Assembly (NCBI RefSeq): GCF_012844305.1
Contig: NZ_JABANE010000037.1
Location: 1-64,000, forward strand
From: Flammeovirga aprica JL-4
Lineage (GTDB): Bacteria > Bacteroidota > Bacteroidia > Cytophagales > Flammeovirgaceae
Reading direction: 5' to 3'
DNA: 64,000 nucleotides
This document shows positions 1 through 9,894 of this stretch, piece after piece. A program made the translations under genes and the position numbers. Below the pieces are notes generated by a model. It made no database searches. It had not been told where the DNA came from and saw nothing but the letters and a program-made list of their open reading frames with translations. Each line of letters begins with the position of its first letter. The stretch's first letter is position 1.

Positions 1-143
1 AATAAATCGTCATTCATAATATTACAAAGGTAGCAACATTATGGTCTGTGCCCAACTTTTGGTACTGACCCGTTAAGAGTTGTACTTCCCTAAATAGGGG
101 TGACCGTTTTGTGTTTCTTTAGATATAGTGGCTCTATTTTTTT

Positions 144-183
144 TCGTAAAAAAAAGCGACTCTACCGAAGTAAAGCCGCTTTT
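144..183 (-). terminator. Rho-independent terminator of the PDH E2 gene
   Basis: Read on the minus strand, an AAAGCG...CGCTTT stem of about 13 pairs closes on a TTCG-type tetraloop and runs into eight T residues. It lies just past the E2 stop codon, so it should end that transcript. Confidence 0.85.
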
Positions 184-205
184 GAATTTATTTTTGAGAT
201 CTTAA

Positions 206-1876
206 TTATACTAAGATTCTAACTGGATCTTCTAATAAACCTTTCAATGTATGTAAGAAGGCTGCACCGATAGCACCGTCAACAGATCTGTGATCACAAG
301 TAAGTGTAATTTTCATTACGTTACCTGGTACTACTTGTCCGTTTTTCACTACAGGAACTTGCTTAATACCACCTACTGCTAAGATACAAGAAGCAGGAGC
401 ATTGATGATTGAAGTGAACTGCTCAATACCAAACATACCTAAGTTTGAGATAGTGAACGTAGCGCCAGACATTTCATCTAAAGAAAGTTTCTTGTCTTTT
501 GCTTTACCAGCCATTTCTTTCACAGTGCTAGAAATCTGAGATAATGACATCAAGTCAGTATTTCTGATTACTGGTACTACTAAACCGTCAGGAATTGCAA
601 CTGCTACACCTACGTTTACGTGGCTAGCTACTTTGATAGAATCACCTTCTACTAAAGAGTTTACCATAGGGTGTTGCTTCAATGAAGCGGCAACAGCTTT
701 CACTACGATATCGTTGAAAGATACTTTCACGTCAGGAAGCTCGTTCATAGACTTTCTTGCTTTCATAGCATTGTCCATGTCGATGTCCATTGTCAAGTAG
801 AAGTGAGGAGCACCAAATTGAGAAGCAGTAAGGTTTCTTGAGATAGCCTTACGCATGCTGTTCATTGGTTGATCATCAAAGCTTTCTACACCAACTGGCG
901 CTGCTACTGCCGCAGGAGCTGCAGGTGCAGTTGTTGGAGCAGGAACGTAAGCTTCAACGTCTCTCTTAATTACTCTACCGTGCTCGCCAGAACCAGGAAT
1001 CATAGCAATGTTGAAACCTTTGTCTTCTGCCATTTTCTTCGCTAATGGAGAAGCAAAAACTCTTTTGCCATCATGCTCAGGAGCTGGAGCTGCATCACGA
1101 GATTGAGGAGTTGTTGCTGCAGGAGCTGCTTTAGAAGCCGGAGCTGCCGCTTTTGGAGCTGGAGCAGGTGCCGCTGCAGGAGCAGGAGCTGCTGTTTCAG
1201 CCACAGGAGCAGGTGCCGGTGCTGCCGAATTAGCTTCTTCAGCTTTCAATAAAGTTTCATAGTCAGCTCCTTCTTCACCGATGATAGCAATTACACCATC
1301 AACAGGAACAGAACCGCCGTCTTCAACAGCTACATATAATAACTTACCTTCATCGTAAGATTCTAATTCCATGGTAGCCTTGTCTGTTTGAACTTCAGCA
1401 AGGATATCGCCAGCTTCAACGTCGTCACCCACTTTCATTAACCATTGTGAAATGGTACCGTCAGTCATGGTATCAGACATTTTTGGCATTTTTACTACAA
1501 CAGCATTAATACCTGAAGTATCAATTGCCTCTGCAGCAGGAGCAGGAGCTGCAGCTGGTGCTTCAGTAGGAGCCGGAGCTTCCGCAGCAGGTGCAGGAGC
1601 AGCGTTGCCACCATCAAGAAGAGATTGGAAATCTTCTCCTTCTTCACCAACAATAGCAATAATTCCATCTACTGGAACTGCTTCTTTTTCTTGAACTGCA
1701 ATATAAAGTAGAGTACCATCTTCATAGTTTTCCAACTCCATAGTTGCTTTGTCAGTTTCTACCTCTGCGATCACATCGCCTGCAGCGATTTCATCGCCTA
1801 CTTTTACTAACCAAGATGCTATTACGCCTTCTGTCATCGTATCTGACATCTTAGGCATTCTGATTACTTCTGCCAT
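206..1876 (-). CDS. pdhC: Pyruvate dehydrogenase complex E2, dihydrolipoyl acetyltransferase
   Basis: Transfers the acetyl group from the lipoyl arm to CoA in the cytoplasmic pyruvate dehydrogenase complex. Two lipoyl domains are visible, each with a TDKATME motif that places the lipoylated lysines at about K43 and K166. Ala/Pro-rich flexible linkers follow, then an E3/E1-binding domain at about 272-310 (RVFASPLAKKMAED). The C-terminal catalytic domain ends with the DHRSVDG motif (H529, D533). At 556 aa it fits a two-lipoyl E2. The start ATG directly precedes the first lipoyl strand. No E1 or E3 gene is adjacent in this window. A branched-chain E2 is possible but the doubled lipoyl domain favours PDH. 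Confidence 0.95.
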   Translation of the reverse strand: MAEVIRMPKMSDTMTEGVIASWLVKVGDEIAAGDVIAEVETDKATMELENYEDGTLLYIAVQEKEAVPVDGIIAIVGEEGEDFQSLLDGGNAAPAPAAEAPAPTEAPAAAPAPAAEAIDTSGINAVVVKMPKMSDTMTDGTISQWLMKVGDDVEAGDILAEVQTDKATMELESYDEGKLLYVAVEDGGSVPVDGVIAIIGEEGADYETLLKAEEANSAAPAPAPVAETAAPAPAAAPAPAPKAAAPASKAAPAATTPQSRDAAPAPEHDGKRVFASPLAKKMAEDKGFNIAMIPGSGEHGRVIKRDVEAYVPAPTTAPAAPAAVAAPVGVESFDDQPMNSMRKAISRNLTASQFGAPHFYLTMDIDMDNAMKARKSMNELPDVKVSFNDIVVKAVAASLKQHPMVNSLVEGDSIKVASHVNVGVAVAIPDGLVVPVIRNTDLMSLSQISSTVKEMAGKAKDKKLSLDEMSGATFTISNLGMFGIEQFTSIINAPASCILAVGGIKQVPVVKNGQVVPGNVMKITLTCDHRSVDGAIGAAFLHTLKGLLEDPVRILV

Positions 1877-2226
1877 AATCTAATTAAGACTGTATTTTTT
1901 ATTGTCTTTTACCAATTTTTCGTTTTCAAGCCAAAAATAAACAGATTATTTGAGAATATCAGAAAAATATTAGGTTTAAGTCACCAATAAAAAATGATCA
2001 AAAGCAGAAAATGGTGATCTTTTGTATTTTTTAGTAAACAATCATCAATTTTTTTTATTAAATTAATTGTAATCAATCTCGAAAAATATCTTAATTTCGG
2101 TACGGCCGAGAGTGAGCTATTATTTATTAACTCTTTTTGTGATGTGCGGGATTAATTTAAATCGTGTGCAACATTATCTATCTCTTTATAAATCTGACAG
2201 CTCCTAGAACGAGCAACCTTTATAAT
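1877..2226. other. Divergent intergenic region, no gene seen
   Basis: This 350-base AT-rich stretch separates the minus-strand E2 gene from the plus-strand TolB-like gene and must hold both promoters. A one-mismatch Bacteroidota -7 element, TAATTTCG, lies near 2092-2099 on the plus strand. The longer reading of the plus-strand ORF begins at 2164, but the signal peptide points to 2227. No tRNA, repeat or small ORF stood out. Confidence 0.6.
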
Positions 2227-5200
2227 ATGAACCGACACTGCAAATTATTTATTTCCATTTTCATCTCGTTATTATTTGCAACGAGTGCAAATGCACAGCA
2301 TTTTTTCCGTCTTGAGAATTTCGGGAAAAATAGGGTGCAGTATGAAATTTTTGATTGGAGTTTTATTGAAACAGAACATTTCGAACTCTACTATTACGGC
2401 TATGGTATTACTATTGCCAAAATAGCCGGTGAAATTGCTGAGAGAGAATATCAGAATATCACCGAAACGGTAGGCTATGCTCCTTATTATAAGACAAAGA
2501 TTCTAGTGTATAATTCTATACAGGATCTTCGTCAAAGTAATATTGGTATTAATCAGCAGGGCTATGCCATCACAGGACAAACAAGTTTTATACGTTCTGA
2601 AGTGGAAGTGGCGTTTAGTGGTGCCAAGTATCTGTTTGAAGAAGATGTAAAAAGAAGTATTGCTGATGCACTCATCTTTGAAATGATGTATGGCGGTTCT
2701 TTAAAAGATATGATCAAATCAAGTTATCTGATGAATCTTCCCAATTGGTTCATAGTGGGAGCTTCAGATTATATTGCTAGAGGTTGGTCAAGAGATATGG
2801 ATGACAAAGTCAGAGATTTCTTCTCAAGACATCCAAAAAAATTCCCGAACATTAGATATTTAGAAGGTGAGAATGCTAAAATAGTGGGGCAGTCTATTTG
2901 GAATTACCTCGTAGAGAAATATGGTAAAAGCAATATGGCTTCTATTCTTAACTTGACCAGAATCGTAAGGGATGAGAAAGTGGCTATTCAAAATACTCTG
3001 GGTATTTCTTATGAAGAGTTTATAGAAGGATGGAAAAAGTTTTACTTGGACGAACACGAATCTTTAGAAAAGAATTATGTTGATATTGATGAAAAAGAAT
3101 CAATCAATAGTAATAGAAAGTCAAGAATCTATAATAAGATCAATATTAGCCCTGATGGTACTCGATTGGCTTATACTGAAAATGAAAGAGGAAAGTATAA
3201 GATTAATGTTTACGATCTTAATAAGAAGAAAATAAGAACAGTTTTTAAGAGTGGTTATAAAGTAGTGAATCAGCAGATTGATTATGATGTGCCTCTTGTA
3301 GATTGGATCAGTAAAGACGAATTAGTTATTTTCTCCCAGCGGAAAGGTCAAAACTATATGTTTATTTATAACCTTTCGAAAGGTGGTTTCAATACTTTCT
3401 TCAGGTACCTGAAAAGGGAGATTGAGTTCAAGTTTGACCATATTAATGATATTTCTGTTTCTCCAAATGGAAAGAAAGTGGCAATGAGTGCTGAACGTAG
3501 AGGACAGACTGATATTTACGAACACAACATTGCTAGACGTAGAACGAGACAAATCACAAAAGATTATTTTGATGATATCACGCCGTCTTATCTGCCGAAT
3601 GGATCAGACATTATTTTTAGTTCCAACAGGTCTGTTGATTCCACAAAAACAAAAACTGGCGATCTTGAAGATATCAATGCAACATTTAATTTATTTGTTT
3701 ATTCAAAATCAAATCCACAAAAACTAGAAAGAATTACAAATAATCTAGGTAAAGATTTCAAGCCTTCGATTTTAGATGAGAATCATCTTCTGTTTTTGAG
3801 TGATAGAAAAGGTATTACCAATTTCTTTGTCTATGACTTGAAAGACTCTTTAGCACGACAGGTTTCTAATTTCAAGTACAGTATTAAAGATTATACTACT
3901 TATAAAGGAGATATTGCCTATGTGGCCTACAGTAACGAAAAGGAACATATATATACAGGAAGTATAGAAGTCAATAATACCATATTCACGCCTAAGACAA
4001 AAAGGCAACAGATTATGGACCTTCGTGAGTTGAGGGAAATTAAAAAGAAAAAAGAACTGCAGGCCAAGCGTAAGCGTGAAGCAGAAGCAAGAATGGCACT
4101 TTTCAGAGAACAGCAGAGACAAAAAGAGTTGAAGCGAGTGCAGGACTCTATTTATCAAGCAAAAGAAGAAGAAGAACAATTAAGAAAAATTTTAGGCGAT
4201 ACTGTAGATACAATTTATGAAGGAGACGATATAGTCTGGGACGATGCTGATACAATACAAGTGGAAGATAAATCTCAGTCAGTGGTTGTTCAAGATACTG
4301 TGAAAAATAACGAAGTGCAGCCTGAAGAGGTTGTAAAAGTAGAACAACAGCCTAAAGTGGAAGAAAAAGATCCTTTTGACGAAGAAATAGATTTTGAGAA
4401 TTATTCATTTGTTACTACTAATGGATCTGGAAATAATGGACCTGATATTGGTCTTCTTCCTCAAAAACCTACGTACACGGAAGCTGAAGATGAAGATAAA
4501 GCAAATACTGATAATTATAAGTTTTTCTCTTACAGTAAAAATAAAAGAGATGCTTTCTGGAGTAAATACAATGATAGGTTAAAGGCTAAGCAAGATGCTT
4601 CGAAGAAAAAGTCGATGTTCTCAAAGTCTAAAGATTATGAAATTCGTTTTTCTGTAGATGGCTTTAATACCAATATGCGTTTTGATCCGTTGATGGGTTC
4701 TGGTTTGCAGTTTGAAGTAATGATGACTGATGCCATGGAGAACCATAAGATCAATGCTGGTTTATTCGGAACCTTCTCATTGAATAATGGTAATTTCTTT
4801 GCTGAGTATCTTTATTTGAAGCATCGTTTAGATTACAGTATTCGATATGAGAGACAATCTTTGGATGTTGATCAGCTTTTCCACCGTTATAGTAAGAACT
4901 ATTATGAGGCGGGAGTATCCTTACCTGTGAGTATTCGAAGTAGAATACAAGTGTTGCCATTCTTGACCAATACACGTTTTACAGATACTTCCATCAATCC
5001 AGGTTTAGATAAAAATGATGTCAACCGATATTGGACAGGTTTTAATGTAGAATATGTATTTGATAATAGCTTGGAGAGAGGGAAGAACATGTTGATTGGC
5101 ACTAGAGCAAAAATCAGATATGAAAATTATGTAGGTCTGAATAGTATTTCGGAGAACTTCCAAAATATCTCCTTTGATATCAGACATTACCAAAAGGTAT

Positions 5201-5793
5201 TACGCTCAATGACACTTGCATTGAGAGGTTCGGCAGGTTCTTTCTTTGGTCAAAGTCCTAAAACGTACCGATTGGGCGGAATGGATAACTGGGCATTTGG
5301 TAATATGGACAACGATCCAAGAGGAGTACAGCCAGAATCAGTAAATGATATTCCTGATTTAACGGATTTGATGTTTACAAAATTTACGGGTCCGTTGAGA
5401 GGATTTAACTGGAACAAATGGGAAGGAGAGAATTACATGTTGTTCAATGCTGAATTGAGAATGCCGGTGATGAAATTCCTTACAAAGCGTCCTGTGAAAT
5501 CGAAACTATTGAGAGATTTACAGTTTACAGTATTCTTTGATATAGGGTCAGCTTGGACAGGAGTCAACCCATTTGAGGAAGATAACAGTTTGAATACTGA
5601 GGAAATAGGGCCTGTAGGTTCGTTTGATGCCACTGTGAAAAACTTCAGATACCCGTTCTTAATGGGACATGGAGTCGGTGCACGTACTACTTTATTAGGT
5701 TATTACTTAAAATTAGACGTTGCATGGGGAATTGAAGATGGATTTAGACAATCAAACCCAAAGTATTATGTAACTTTAGGACATGATTTTTAA
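2227..5793 (+). CDS. Large exported TolB-propeller protein with C-terminal outer-membrane barrel
   Basis: The start at 2227 is preferred over 2164 because it begins a clean signal peptide (MNRHCKLFISIFISLL, cleaved near NAQ). The N-terminal 280 or so residues resemble the peptidase-MA-like region that precedes TolB-type propellers in this family. Propeller blades follow, with ISPDGTRLAYT, VSPNGKKVAMSA and LPNGSDIIFSSN. A charged Lys/Glu/Gln helix lies at about 610-680, then an acidic linker. The last 350 residues look like a BamA/surface-antigen-type barrel ending in the terminal Phe expected of outer-membrane proteins. The likely role is at the outer membrane; substrate and partner are unknown. 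A small exported protein follows 18 bases downstream, probably in the same operon. Confidence 0.75.
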   Translation: MNRHCKLFISIFISLLFATSANAQHFFRLENFGKNRVQYEIFDWSFIETEHFELYYYGYGITIAKIAGEIAEREYQNITETVGYAPYYKTKILVYNSIQDLRQSNIGINQQGYAITGQTSFIRSEVEVAFSGAKYLFEEDVKRSIADALIFEMMYGGSLKDMIKSSYLMNLPNWFIVGASDYIARGWSRDMDDKVRDFFSRHPKKFPNIRYLEGENAKIVGQSIWNYLVEKYGKSNMASILNLTRIVRDEKVAIQNTLGISYEEFIEGWKKFYLDEHESLEKNYVDIDEKESINSNRKSRIYNKINISPDGTRLAYTENERGKYKINVYDLNKKKIRTVFKSGYKVVNQQIDYDVPLVDWISKDELVIFSQRKGQNYMFIYNLSKGGFNTFFRYLKREIEFKFDHINDISVSPNGKKVAMSAERRGQTDIYEHNIARRRTRQITKDYFDDITPSYLPNGSDIIFSSNRSVDSTKTKTGDLEDINATFNLFVYSKSNPQKLERITNNLGKDFKPSILDENHLLFLSDRKGITNFFVYDLKDSLARQVSNFKYSIKDYTTYKGDIAYVAYSNEKEHIYTGSIEVNNTIFTPKTKRQQIMDLRELREIKKKKELQAKRKREAEARMALFREQQRQKELKRVQDSIYQAKEEEEQLRKILGDTVDTIYEGDDIVWDDADTIQVEDKSQSVVVQDTVKNNEVQPEEVVKVEQQPKVEEKDPFDEEIDFENYSFVTTNGSGNNGPDIGLLPQKPTYTEAEDEDKANTDNYKFFSYSKNKRDAFWSKYNDRLKAKQDASKKKSMFSKSKDYEIRFSVDGFNTNMRFDPLMGSGLQFEVMMTDAMENHKINAGLFGTFSLNNGNFFAEYLYLKHRLDYSIRYERQSLDVDQLFHRYSKNYYEAGVSLPVSIRSRIQVLPFLTNTRFTDTSINPGLDKNDVNRYWTGFNVEYVFDNSLERGKNMLIGTRAKIRYENYVGLNSISENFQNISFDIRHYQKVLRSMTLALRGSAGSFFGQSPKTYRLGGMDNWAFGNMDNDPRGVQPESVNDIPDLTDLMFTKFTGPLRGFNWNKWEGENYMLFNAELRMPVMKFLTKRPVKSKLLRDLQFTVFFDIGSAWTGVNPFEEDNSLNTEEIGPVGSFDATVKNFRYPFLMGHGVGARTTLLGYYLKLDVAWGIEDGFRQSNPKYYVTLGHDF

Positions 5794-5811
5794 ACTCTAA
5801 TTTATCTTTTT

Positions 5812-6240
5812 ATGAAAACAACGAACTTACTATCAATTTTTTTAGGGATTGTTTTACTAAGCGTGGCTTCAAGTTTCAATGTGCCTACTAAAACAGAAAG
5901 TCCTTTTGCTTTAATCGGTCTTCAAGTGACGGTTTTAGATGAGAAAGGAAATGTTGTAAAAGGTGCAGATGTAGTACTTTATAATAATGAAGATGATGCT
6001 TTTGATGAAGTGAATGGAATCAAAGCCAAAACAAAGACGAATGAAAATGGTAGAGTGAAATTTACTAAAGGTCTTAAAGAGATCTCTTACTATGTAGTAG
6101 CAACAAAAGGAGATATGAGAAGCGAGGATGATTTGAAATCATCGAAACTGAAAAAGAATAAAATGAATAAGATTAATGTAATCGTCTCAAAGAATCATGG
6201 AATGTCAATTCCTAAAGTATCAGGCGGTAAAAAACAATAA
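5812..6240 (+). CDS. Small exported protein with a carboxypeptidase-regulatory-like (transthyretin-fold) domain
   Basis: The 142-residue product has a signal peptide (residues 1-20), followed by an Ig/transthyretin-like domain that opens with LQVTVLDEKGNVVKGADV and has the T-NENGRVKF pattern of carboxypeptidase regulatory-like modules. The C-terminus is Lys-rich (SGGKKQ). It starts 18 bases after the TolB/barrel gene and is followed by a strong terminator, so the two probably form one transcript. A role as periplasmic or surface accessory of the barrel protein is an inference from position. No catalytic residues can be pointed to. Confidence 0.65.
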   Translation: MKTTNLLSIFLGIVLLSVASSFNVPTKTESPFALIGLQVTVLDEKGNVVKGADVVLYNNEDDAFDEVNGIKAKTKTNENGRVKFTKGLKEISYYVVATKGDMRSEDDLKSSKLKKNKMNKINVIVSKNHGMSIPKVSGGKKQ

Positions 6241-6257
6241 GCTTTTTCTTTTCACAT

Positions 6258-6301
6258 AAAAAATCCTCTTGGTTTAACAACAGTAACTAAGAGGATTTTT
6301 T
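6258..6301. terminator. Bidirectional terminator between convergent genes
   Basis: A 13-pair stem AAAAAATCCTCTT/AAGAGGATTTTTT with T tracts in both directions lies between the plus-strand gene ending at 6240 and the minus-strand peptidase ending at 6325. Confidence 0.9.
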
Positions 6302-6324
6302 GTGCTTAAAATAGCAATGTGAGT

Positions 6325-7398
6325 TTATTTGATATATCTGAAATCATGCTCATTAGGTAATTGCTTCAAGAATTCTGTCATTAATTTGATAGTATTCTCG
6401 ATGTCATCCGCATGAGCCGTTTCAACTGTAGTATGCATATATTTTAATGGTAATGAGATCAATGCTGAAGGCACACCTCCATTAGAATAAGCAAATGCAT
6501 CCGTATCAGTACCTGTTACTCTTGATGAAGCTGCACGCTGGAACGGAATTTCCTTTTCCTTTGCAGTGTTAACCAACATCTTGAAAAGGTTATTCTGAAC
6601 CGCAGGAGCAACTGTAAGTACAGGACCGTTACCACCTTTAGTATCTCCCTCCAATTGTTTGTTGTACATAGGAGCGGAAGAATCATGACATACGTCAGTC
6701 ACGATTGCTACATTAGGCTTAAGTGTTTGTGTGATCATTTCTGCACCTCTCAAACCTACTTCCTCTTGTACTGCATTGACAACGTATAAACCGAATGGGA
6801 CCTCGTGTTTTTCCTCGTTGAGTCTTCTTGCTACTTCAGCAATCATAAAGCCACCAATACGGTTATCTAGTGCTCTGCCAGAGAAGTAACGTCCTTTATT
6901 TAGCTCACGAAGTTCATCTTCATAAGTAATAACAGTACCAACCACAATACCCATTTCTTCTACCTCCTCTTTTGAAGCTGCTCCTACATCAATAAAGATA
7001 TTTTCTAATGAAGGGTTCGCTTCTTTACCAGGTTTACGTGTATGAATAGCAGGCCATCCAAATACACCTTCAACTACACCATTTTCACCGTGTAGTAGAA
7101 CTCTTTTAGAAGGAGCGATTTGATGGTCAGAACCACCATTTCTAATCACATAGATATACCCTTCTGGAGTGATATAATTCACATACCAGGCAATTTCGTC
7201 AGCGTGTGCTTCGATGACTACTTTATAAGGAGCCTCAGGATTAACCACTGCCACTGCAGTACCATAATTGTCTACAAACGAAGTATCAACGTATGGTTTG
7301 ATATAATCAAGCCATATTTTCTGACCTTCAGCTTCGTGTCCAGTAGGAGAGGGGTTATTTAAATATTTATATAAAAAGTCTTTGCTTTTTTTATCCAT
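6325..7398 (-). CDS. M42 family metallo-aminopeptidase
   Basis: This cytoplasmic two-metal aminopeptidase of the glutamyl-aminopeptidase/FrvX type would trim N-terminal residues from peptides. The expected metal and catalytic residues are visible in order: VIEAHADEIAW (His, with Asp just after), GRALDNRIGG (bridging Asp), AVQEEVGLRGAE (Glu-Glu), IVTDVCHDSS (Asp) and KYMHTTVE (His). The length of 357 aa matches the family. There is no signal peptide. It faces the PncA gene divergently across 145 bases and converges with the 5812-6240 gene at a shared terminator. Endoglucanase annotations for this family are historical and should be ignored. Confidence 0.9.
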   Translation of the reverse strand: MDKKSKDFLYKYLNNPSPTGHEAEGQKIWLDYIKPYVDTSFVDNYGTAVAVVNPEAPYKVVIEAHADEIAWYVNYITPEGYIYVIRNGGSDHQIAPSKRVLLHGENGVVEGVFGWPAIHTRKPGKEANPSLENIFIDVGAASKEEVEEMGIVVGTVITYEDELRELNKGRYFSGRALDNRIGGFMIAEVARRLNEEKHEVPFGLYVVNAVQEEVGLRGAEMITQTLKPNVAIVTDVCHDSSAPMYNKQLEGDTKGGNGPVLTVAPAVQNNLFKMLVNTAKEKEIPFQRAASSRVTGTDTDAFAYSNGGVPSALISLPLKYMHTTVETAHADDIENTIKLMTEFLKQLPNEHDFRYIK

Positions 7399-7543
7399 TT
7401 TTCCAAAAAATTAATGGTGTATAATAGAATCAATTACGTTAAGTTACATAGATACATTTATTCTAATAACAACTTTATGTATTTTTTTAAATGTTATTGT
7501 AAATTGTAATATTATTTGAAAATAAAAATATTGAAACTTACAT

Positions 7544-8155
7544 ATGCGAGCGCTGATAATCGTCGATGTGCAGAATGATTTTGTTTCAGGTGGTGCCCTA
7601 GAAGTACCCGAAGGAGATCAAATCATACCAACAATAAATAAAATATCATCAAAATTCGATCTTGTAGTTGCTACTAAGGATTGGCACCCTGAAGAGCACC
7701 TCAGCTTTGCAGACAATCATGAAGGCAAGGAACTAGGACAAATTATCGACTTGAACGGACTTCCTCAGATTTTATGGCCTATACACTGTGTCCAGAATTC
7801 AGAAGGATCAGAATTTGTTTCTTCGTTGGATACTACCAATATAGATGCGGTTTATAAAAAAGGAACCGATATAAGTATTGATAGTTATAGTGCCTTTTTT
7901 GATAATGGAAAAAGAAAGGACACTGGACTAAATGATTACCTAAAGAATAAAGGAGTCACTGAGGTTTATATCACTGGGCTTGCTACTGATTATTGTGTCA
8001 AATTTACCGCATTAGATGCGATTACATGCGGATTTAGAACATTCCTAATTGAAGATGCAACAAGAGGAGTTAATTTAAAACCTAATGATGTACAGAATGC
8101 AATCACAGATATGAAAGTTTCTGGAATAAGAGTCATTCAAAGTACAGAAGTTTAA
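7544..8155 (+). CDS. pncA: Nicotinamidase/pyrazinamidase
   Basis: Hydrolyses nicotinamide to nicotinate and ammonia in the NAD salvage pathway. The isochorismatase fold begins with ALIIVDVQNDF, giving catalytic D8. The metal site TKDWHPEEH supplies D46 and H48, with H52 or H81 as further ligands. The nucleophile is C151 in GLATDYCVKF. The length of 203 aa is normal. The gene stands alone between divergent M42 peptidase and a bidirectional terminator shared with ferritin. The specificity call rests on the WPIHCVQ and DYCVKFTALDA patterns typical of PncA rather than other isochorismatases. Confidence 0.93.
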   Translation: MRALIIVDVQNDFVSGGALEVPEGDQIIPTINKISSKFDLVVATKDWHPEEHLSFADNHEGKELGQIIDLNGLPQILWPIHCVQNSEGSEFVSSLDTTNIDAVYKKGTDISIDSYSAFFDNGKRKDTGLNDYLKNKGVTEVYITGLATDYCVKFTALDAITCGFRTFLIEDATRGVNLKPNDVQNAITDMKVSGIRVIQSTEV

Positions 8156-8182
8156 TACTTCCCATTCATACATCTGAAATGA

Positions 8183-8226
8183 AAAAATAGGCTGCATATA
8201 TATTAGAAGATATGCAGCCTATTTTT
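8183..8226. terminator. Bidirectional terminator between pncA and ferritin
   Basis: A 16-pair stem, TAGGCTGCATAT/ATATGCAGCCTA flanked by A and T runs, sits between the convergent ends of pncA (8155) and the ferritin gene (8237). Confidence 0.92.
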
Positions 8227-8236
8227 ATAAAGCAGA

Positions 8237-8791
8237 TTAAGCCTCAGCTGATGGATCTTCTTCAGTCTGCTGACCGATACGGCCAATTTCCTGATCAATA
8301 AGCCATAAACCTTGTGGACTGTCTTCACCTATCAAATCAAAAGCATCTAAGATTGTACGTGCTGTTTCTTCTTCTTCACGTTGCTCTGCTACAAACCACT
8401 GTAAAAACTGGAATGTAGAGAAGTCTTTGGCTTGAAAACAGCAATCTACGATTTCATTGATAGCTTTCGTTACTTTCACCTCATGTTCGAGCACCATTTC
8501 AAAAATCTGACGAAGTGATTCAAACTCATGTGGCACAGTAGTGATTTCTGCAGCTAAAGCATGACCACCTACGGCATTAATATATTTAAAAAACTTCAAC
8601 ATATGCTGACGTTCTTCTTCTGCATGATCGTATAAAAACTCCGCTGATTTTACGTACCCCTCACGTTCACACCAAGAGGCAAATGAAAGATAAAATTGAG
8701 AAGATTGATCTTCAAGTTGAACTTGCTGATTTAGCATTTTTTCAACATTACCGTCTAAAGCGGTTTGTAATCTTTTTTTTGCAATTCCCAT
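8237..8791 (-). CDS. ftnA: Bacterial ferritin (ferroxidase-type iron storage protein)
   Basis: This 184-residue four-helix ferritin would oxidise and store iron in the cytoplasm. Ferroxidase-type residues are visible in HAEEERQHMLK, LEHEVKVT and FVAEQREEEE. The start at 8791 (MGIAKKRLQ) is chosen over the longer reading to 8884 because a consensus -7 element (TACCTTTG) lies at 8882-8889, inside the longer reading, and because ferritins begin near this point. The acidic tail EEDPSAEA is slightly unusual. It is divergent from the ETF operon across 331 bases. Confidence 0.9.
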   Translation of the reverse strand: MGIAKKRLQTALDGNVEKMLNQQVQLEDQSSQFYLSFASWCEREGYVKSAEFLYDHAEEERQHMLKFFKYINAVGGHALAAEITTVPHEFESLRQIFEMVLEHEVKVTKAINEIVDCCFQAKDFSTFQFLQWFVAEQREEEETARTILDAFDLIGEDSPQGLWLIDQEIGRIGQQTEEDPSAEA

Positions 8792-9122
8792 TTGAAAATT
8801 TTTTTGAGTGTAAATGTTATTCTTTAAATTTCTATTACAGAAATTCAATGATATACTGTTTATACTGATTAAGTACAATAGCAAAGGTATAACTCTCTGT
8901 TAACTTTTGACCAAGTACTTACTTGTTAATATAATTTTTTGTGTTTGAAAATGTTTAATACTATATCAAGAAACCACTTTTATGCGATTCTTTTATATTT
9001 ATTCTAAATAAAACTTGCAATTTATTATGCTTGCATACTATTTTAGCTCTACCAATAAAATGAATTTAAGATAATTATTGCTTTCAAGCACGGAAAGTAA
9101 TCACCAATTAATAACACAACAC
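8792..9122. other. Divergent promoter region, ferritin and etfBA
   Basis: This 331-base AT-rich gap carries the ferritin promoter (see 8882-8889) and must carry the etfBA promoter. The best plus-strand candidate is the weak TACTATTTTAG near 9036-9046, which misses the consensus. A longer reading of etfB starting at 9078 was rejected because the conserved N-terminus begins at 9123. No RNA gene or repeat was found. Confidence 0.5.
8882..8889 (-). promoter_or_regulatory. Ferritin promoter -7 element (TAnnTTTG)
   Basis: On the minus strand TACCTTTG matches the Bacteroidota -7 consensus exactly. It predicts a start of transcription near 8875 and a leader of about 85 nt before the ferritin ATG at 8791. 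The -33 element is not clear. Confidence 0.5.
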
Positions 9123-9854
9123 ATGAAAATTTTAGTTTGCATTAGTCACGTACCTGACACCACTACTAAAATCAAGTTTGCAGATAATAAGCTTGACACT
9201 AACGGAGTTCAATTTATCATCGGGCCTTATGATGATTTCGCACTGGCAAGAGCTGTAGAAATCAAAGAAGCTACTGGCGGAACTGTAACTGTTCTGAACG
9301 TAGGTGAGGCTGATACGGAACCTTCTATCAGAAAAGCATTGGCAATTGGAGCGGATAACGCTGTAAGAGTAAATGCAGTTCCTACTGATTCTCTTTTTGT
9401 AGCTCAACAAATTGTAGAGCATGCAAAATCTGAAAATTATGATATGATTTTAATGGGCCGTGAGTCTTCTGATTACAATTCTGGACTTGTACACGGTTTG
9501 GTAGGGGAGTTATTAGGATGGCCTTCTATTGCACCTGCTATGAAACTTGAAGTGGATGGTTCTACTGCAAAGTTAAGCAGAGAGATCGAAGGAGGACACG
9601 AAGACGTTGAGGTAGCAATGCCATTTGTGGCAGGGTGCCAAGAGCCAATTGCGGAGTGGAAAATCCCTAATATGAGAGGTATTATGATGGCAAGAAAGAA
9701 GCCTCTTCAAGTAGTAGAGCCTGTTGGCGTAGATGGAGTAACAACTTATAAATCATTTGAGTTGCCTGAAGCCAAAGGTGAATGTAAAATGGTAAACGCA
9801 GGTCAGATGGACGAACTTGTAGGTTTGTTGAAAAATGAAGCCCGCGTACTATAA
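9123..9854 (+). CDS. etfB: Electron transfer flavoprotein beta subunit
   Basis: With EtfA it forms the FAD/AMP heterodimer that passes electrons from acyl-CoA dehydrogenases to the quinone pool. The start at 9123 (MKILVCISHVPDTTTKI) matches the family N-terminus, which removes 15 codons from the longest reading. The AMP-binding, adenine-nucleotide-hydrolase-like fold shows MGRESSDYNSGLVHGLVGE and the VAMPFVAGCQEPIAEWKIPN region near 170-190. It is 243 aa, as expected. EtfA follows after 40 bases in the same direction. Confidence 0.93.
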   Translation: MKILVCISHVPDTTTKIKFADNKLDTNGVQFIIGPYDDFALARAVEIKEATGGTVTVLNVGEADTEPSIRKALAIGADNAVRVNAVPTDSLFVAQQIVEHAKSENYDMILMGRESSDYNSGLVHGLVGELLGWPSIAPAMKLEVDGSTAKLSREIEGGHEDVEVAMPFVAGCQEPIAEWKIPNMRGIMMARKKPLQVVEPVGVDGVTTYKSFELPEAKGECKMVNAGQMDELVGLLKNEARVL

Positions 9855-9894
9855 TTTATTATCCCAACTTAACACATAAAATAATCAAAAAGAC

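Noticed and set aside
1452..1694. Plus-strand ORF inside the PDH E2 gene
   Set aside because: It is a shadow of the Ala/Pro-rich linker and lipoyl repeats on the other strand.
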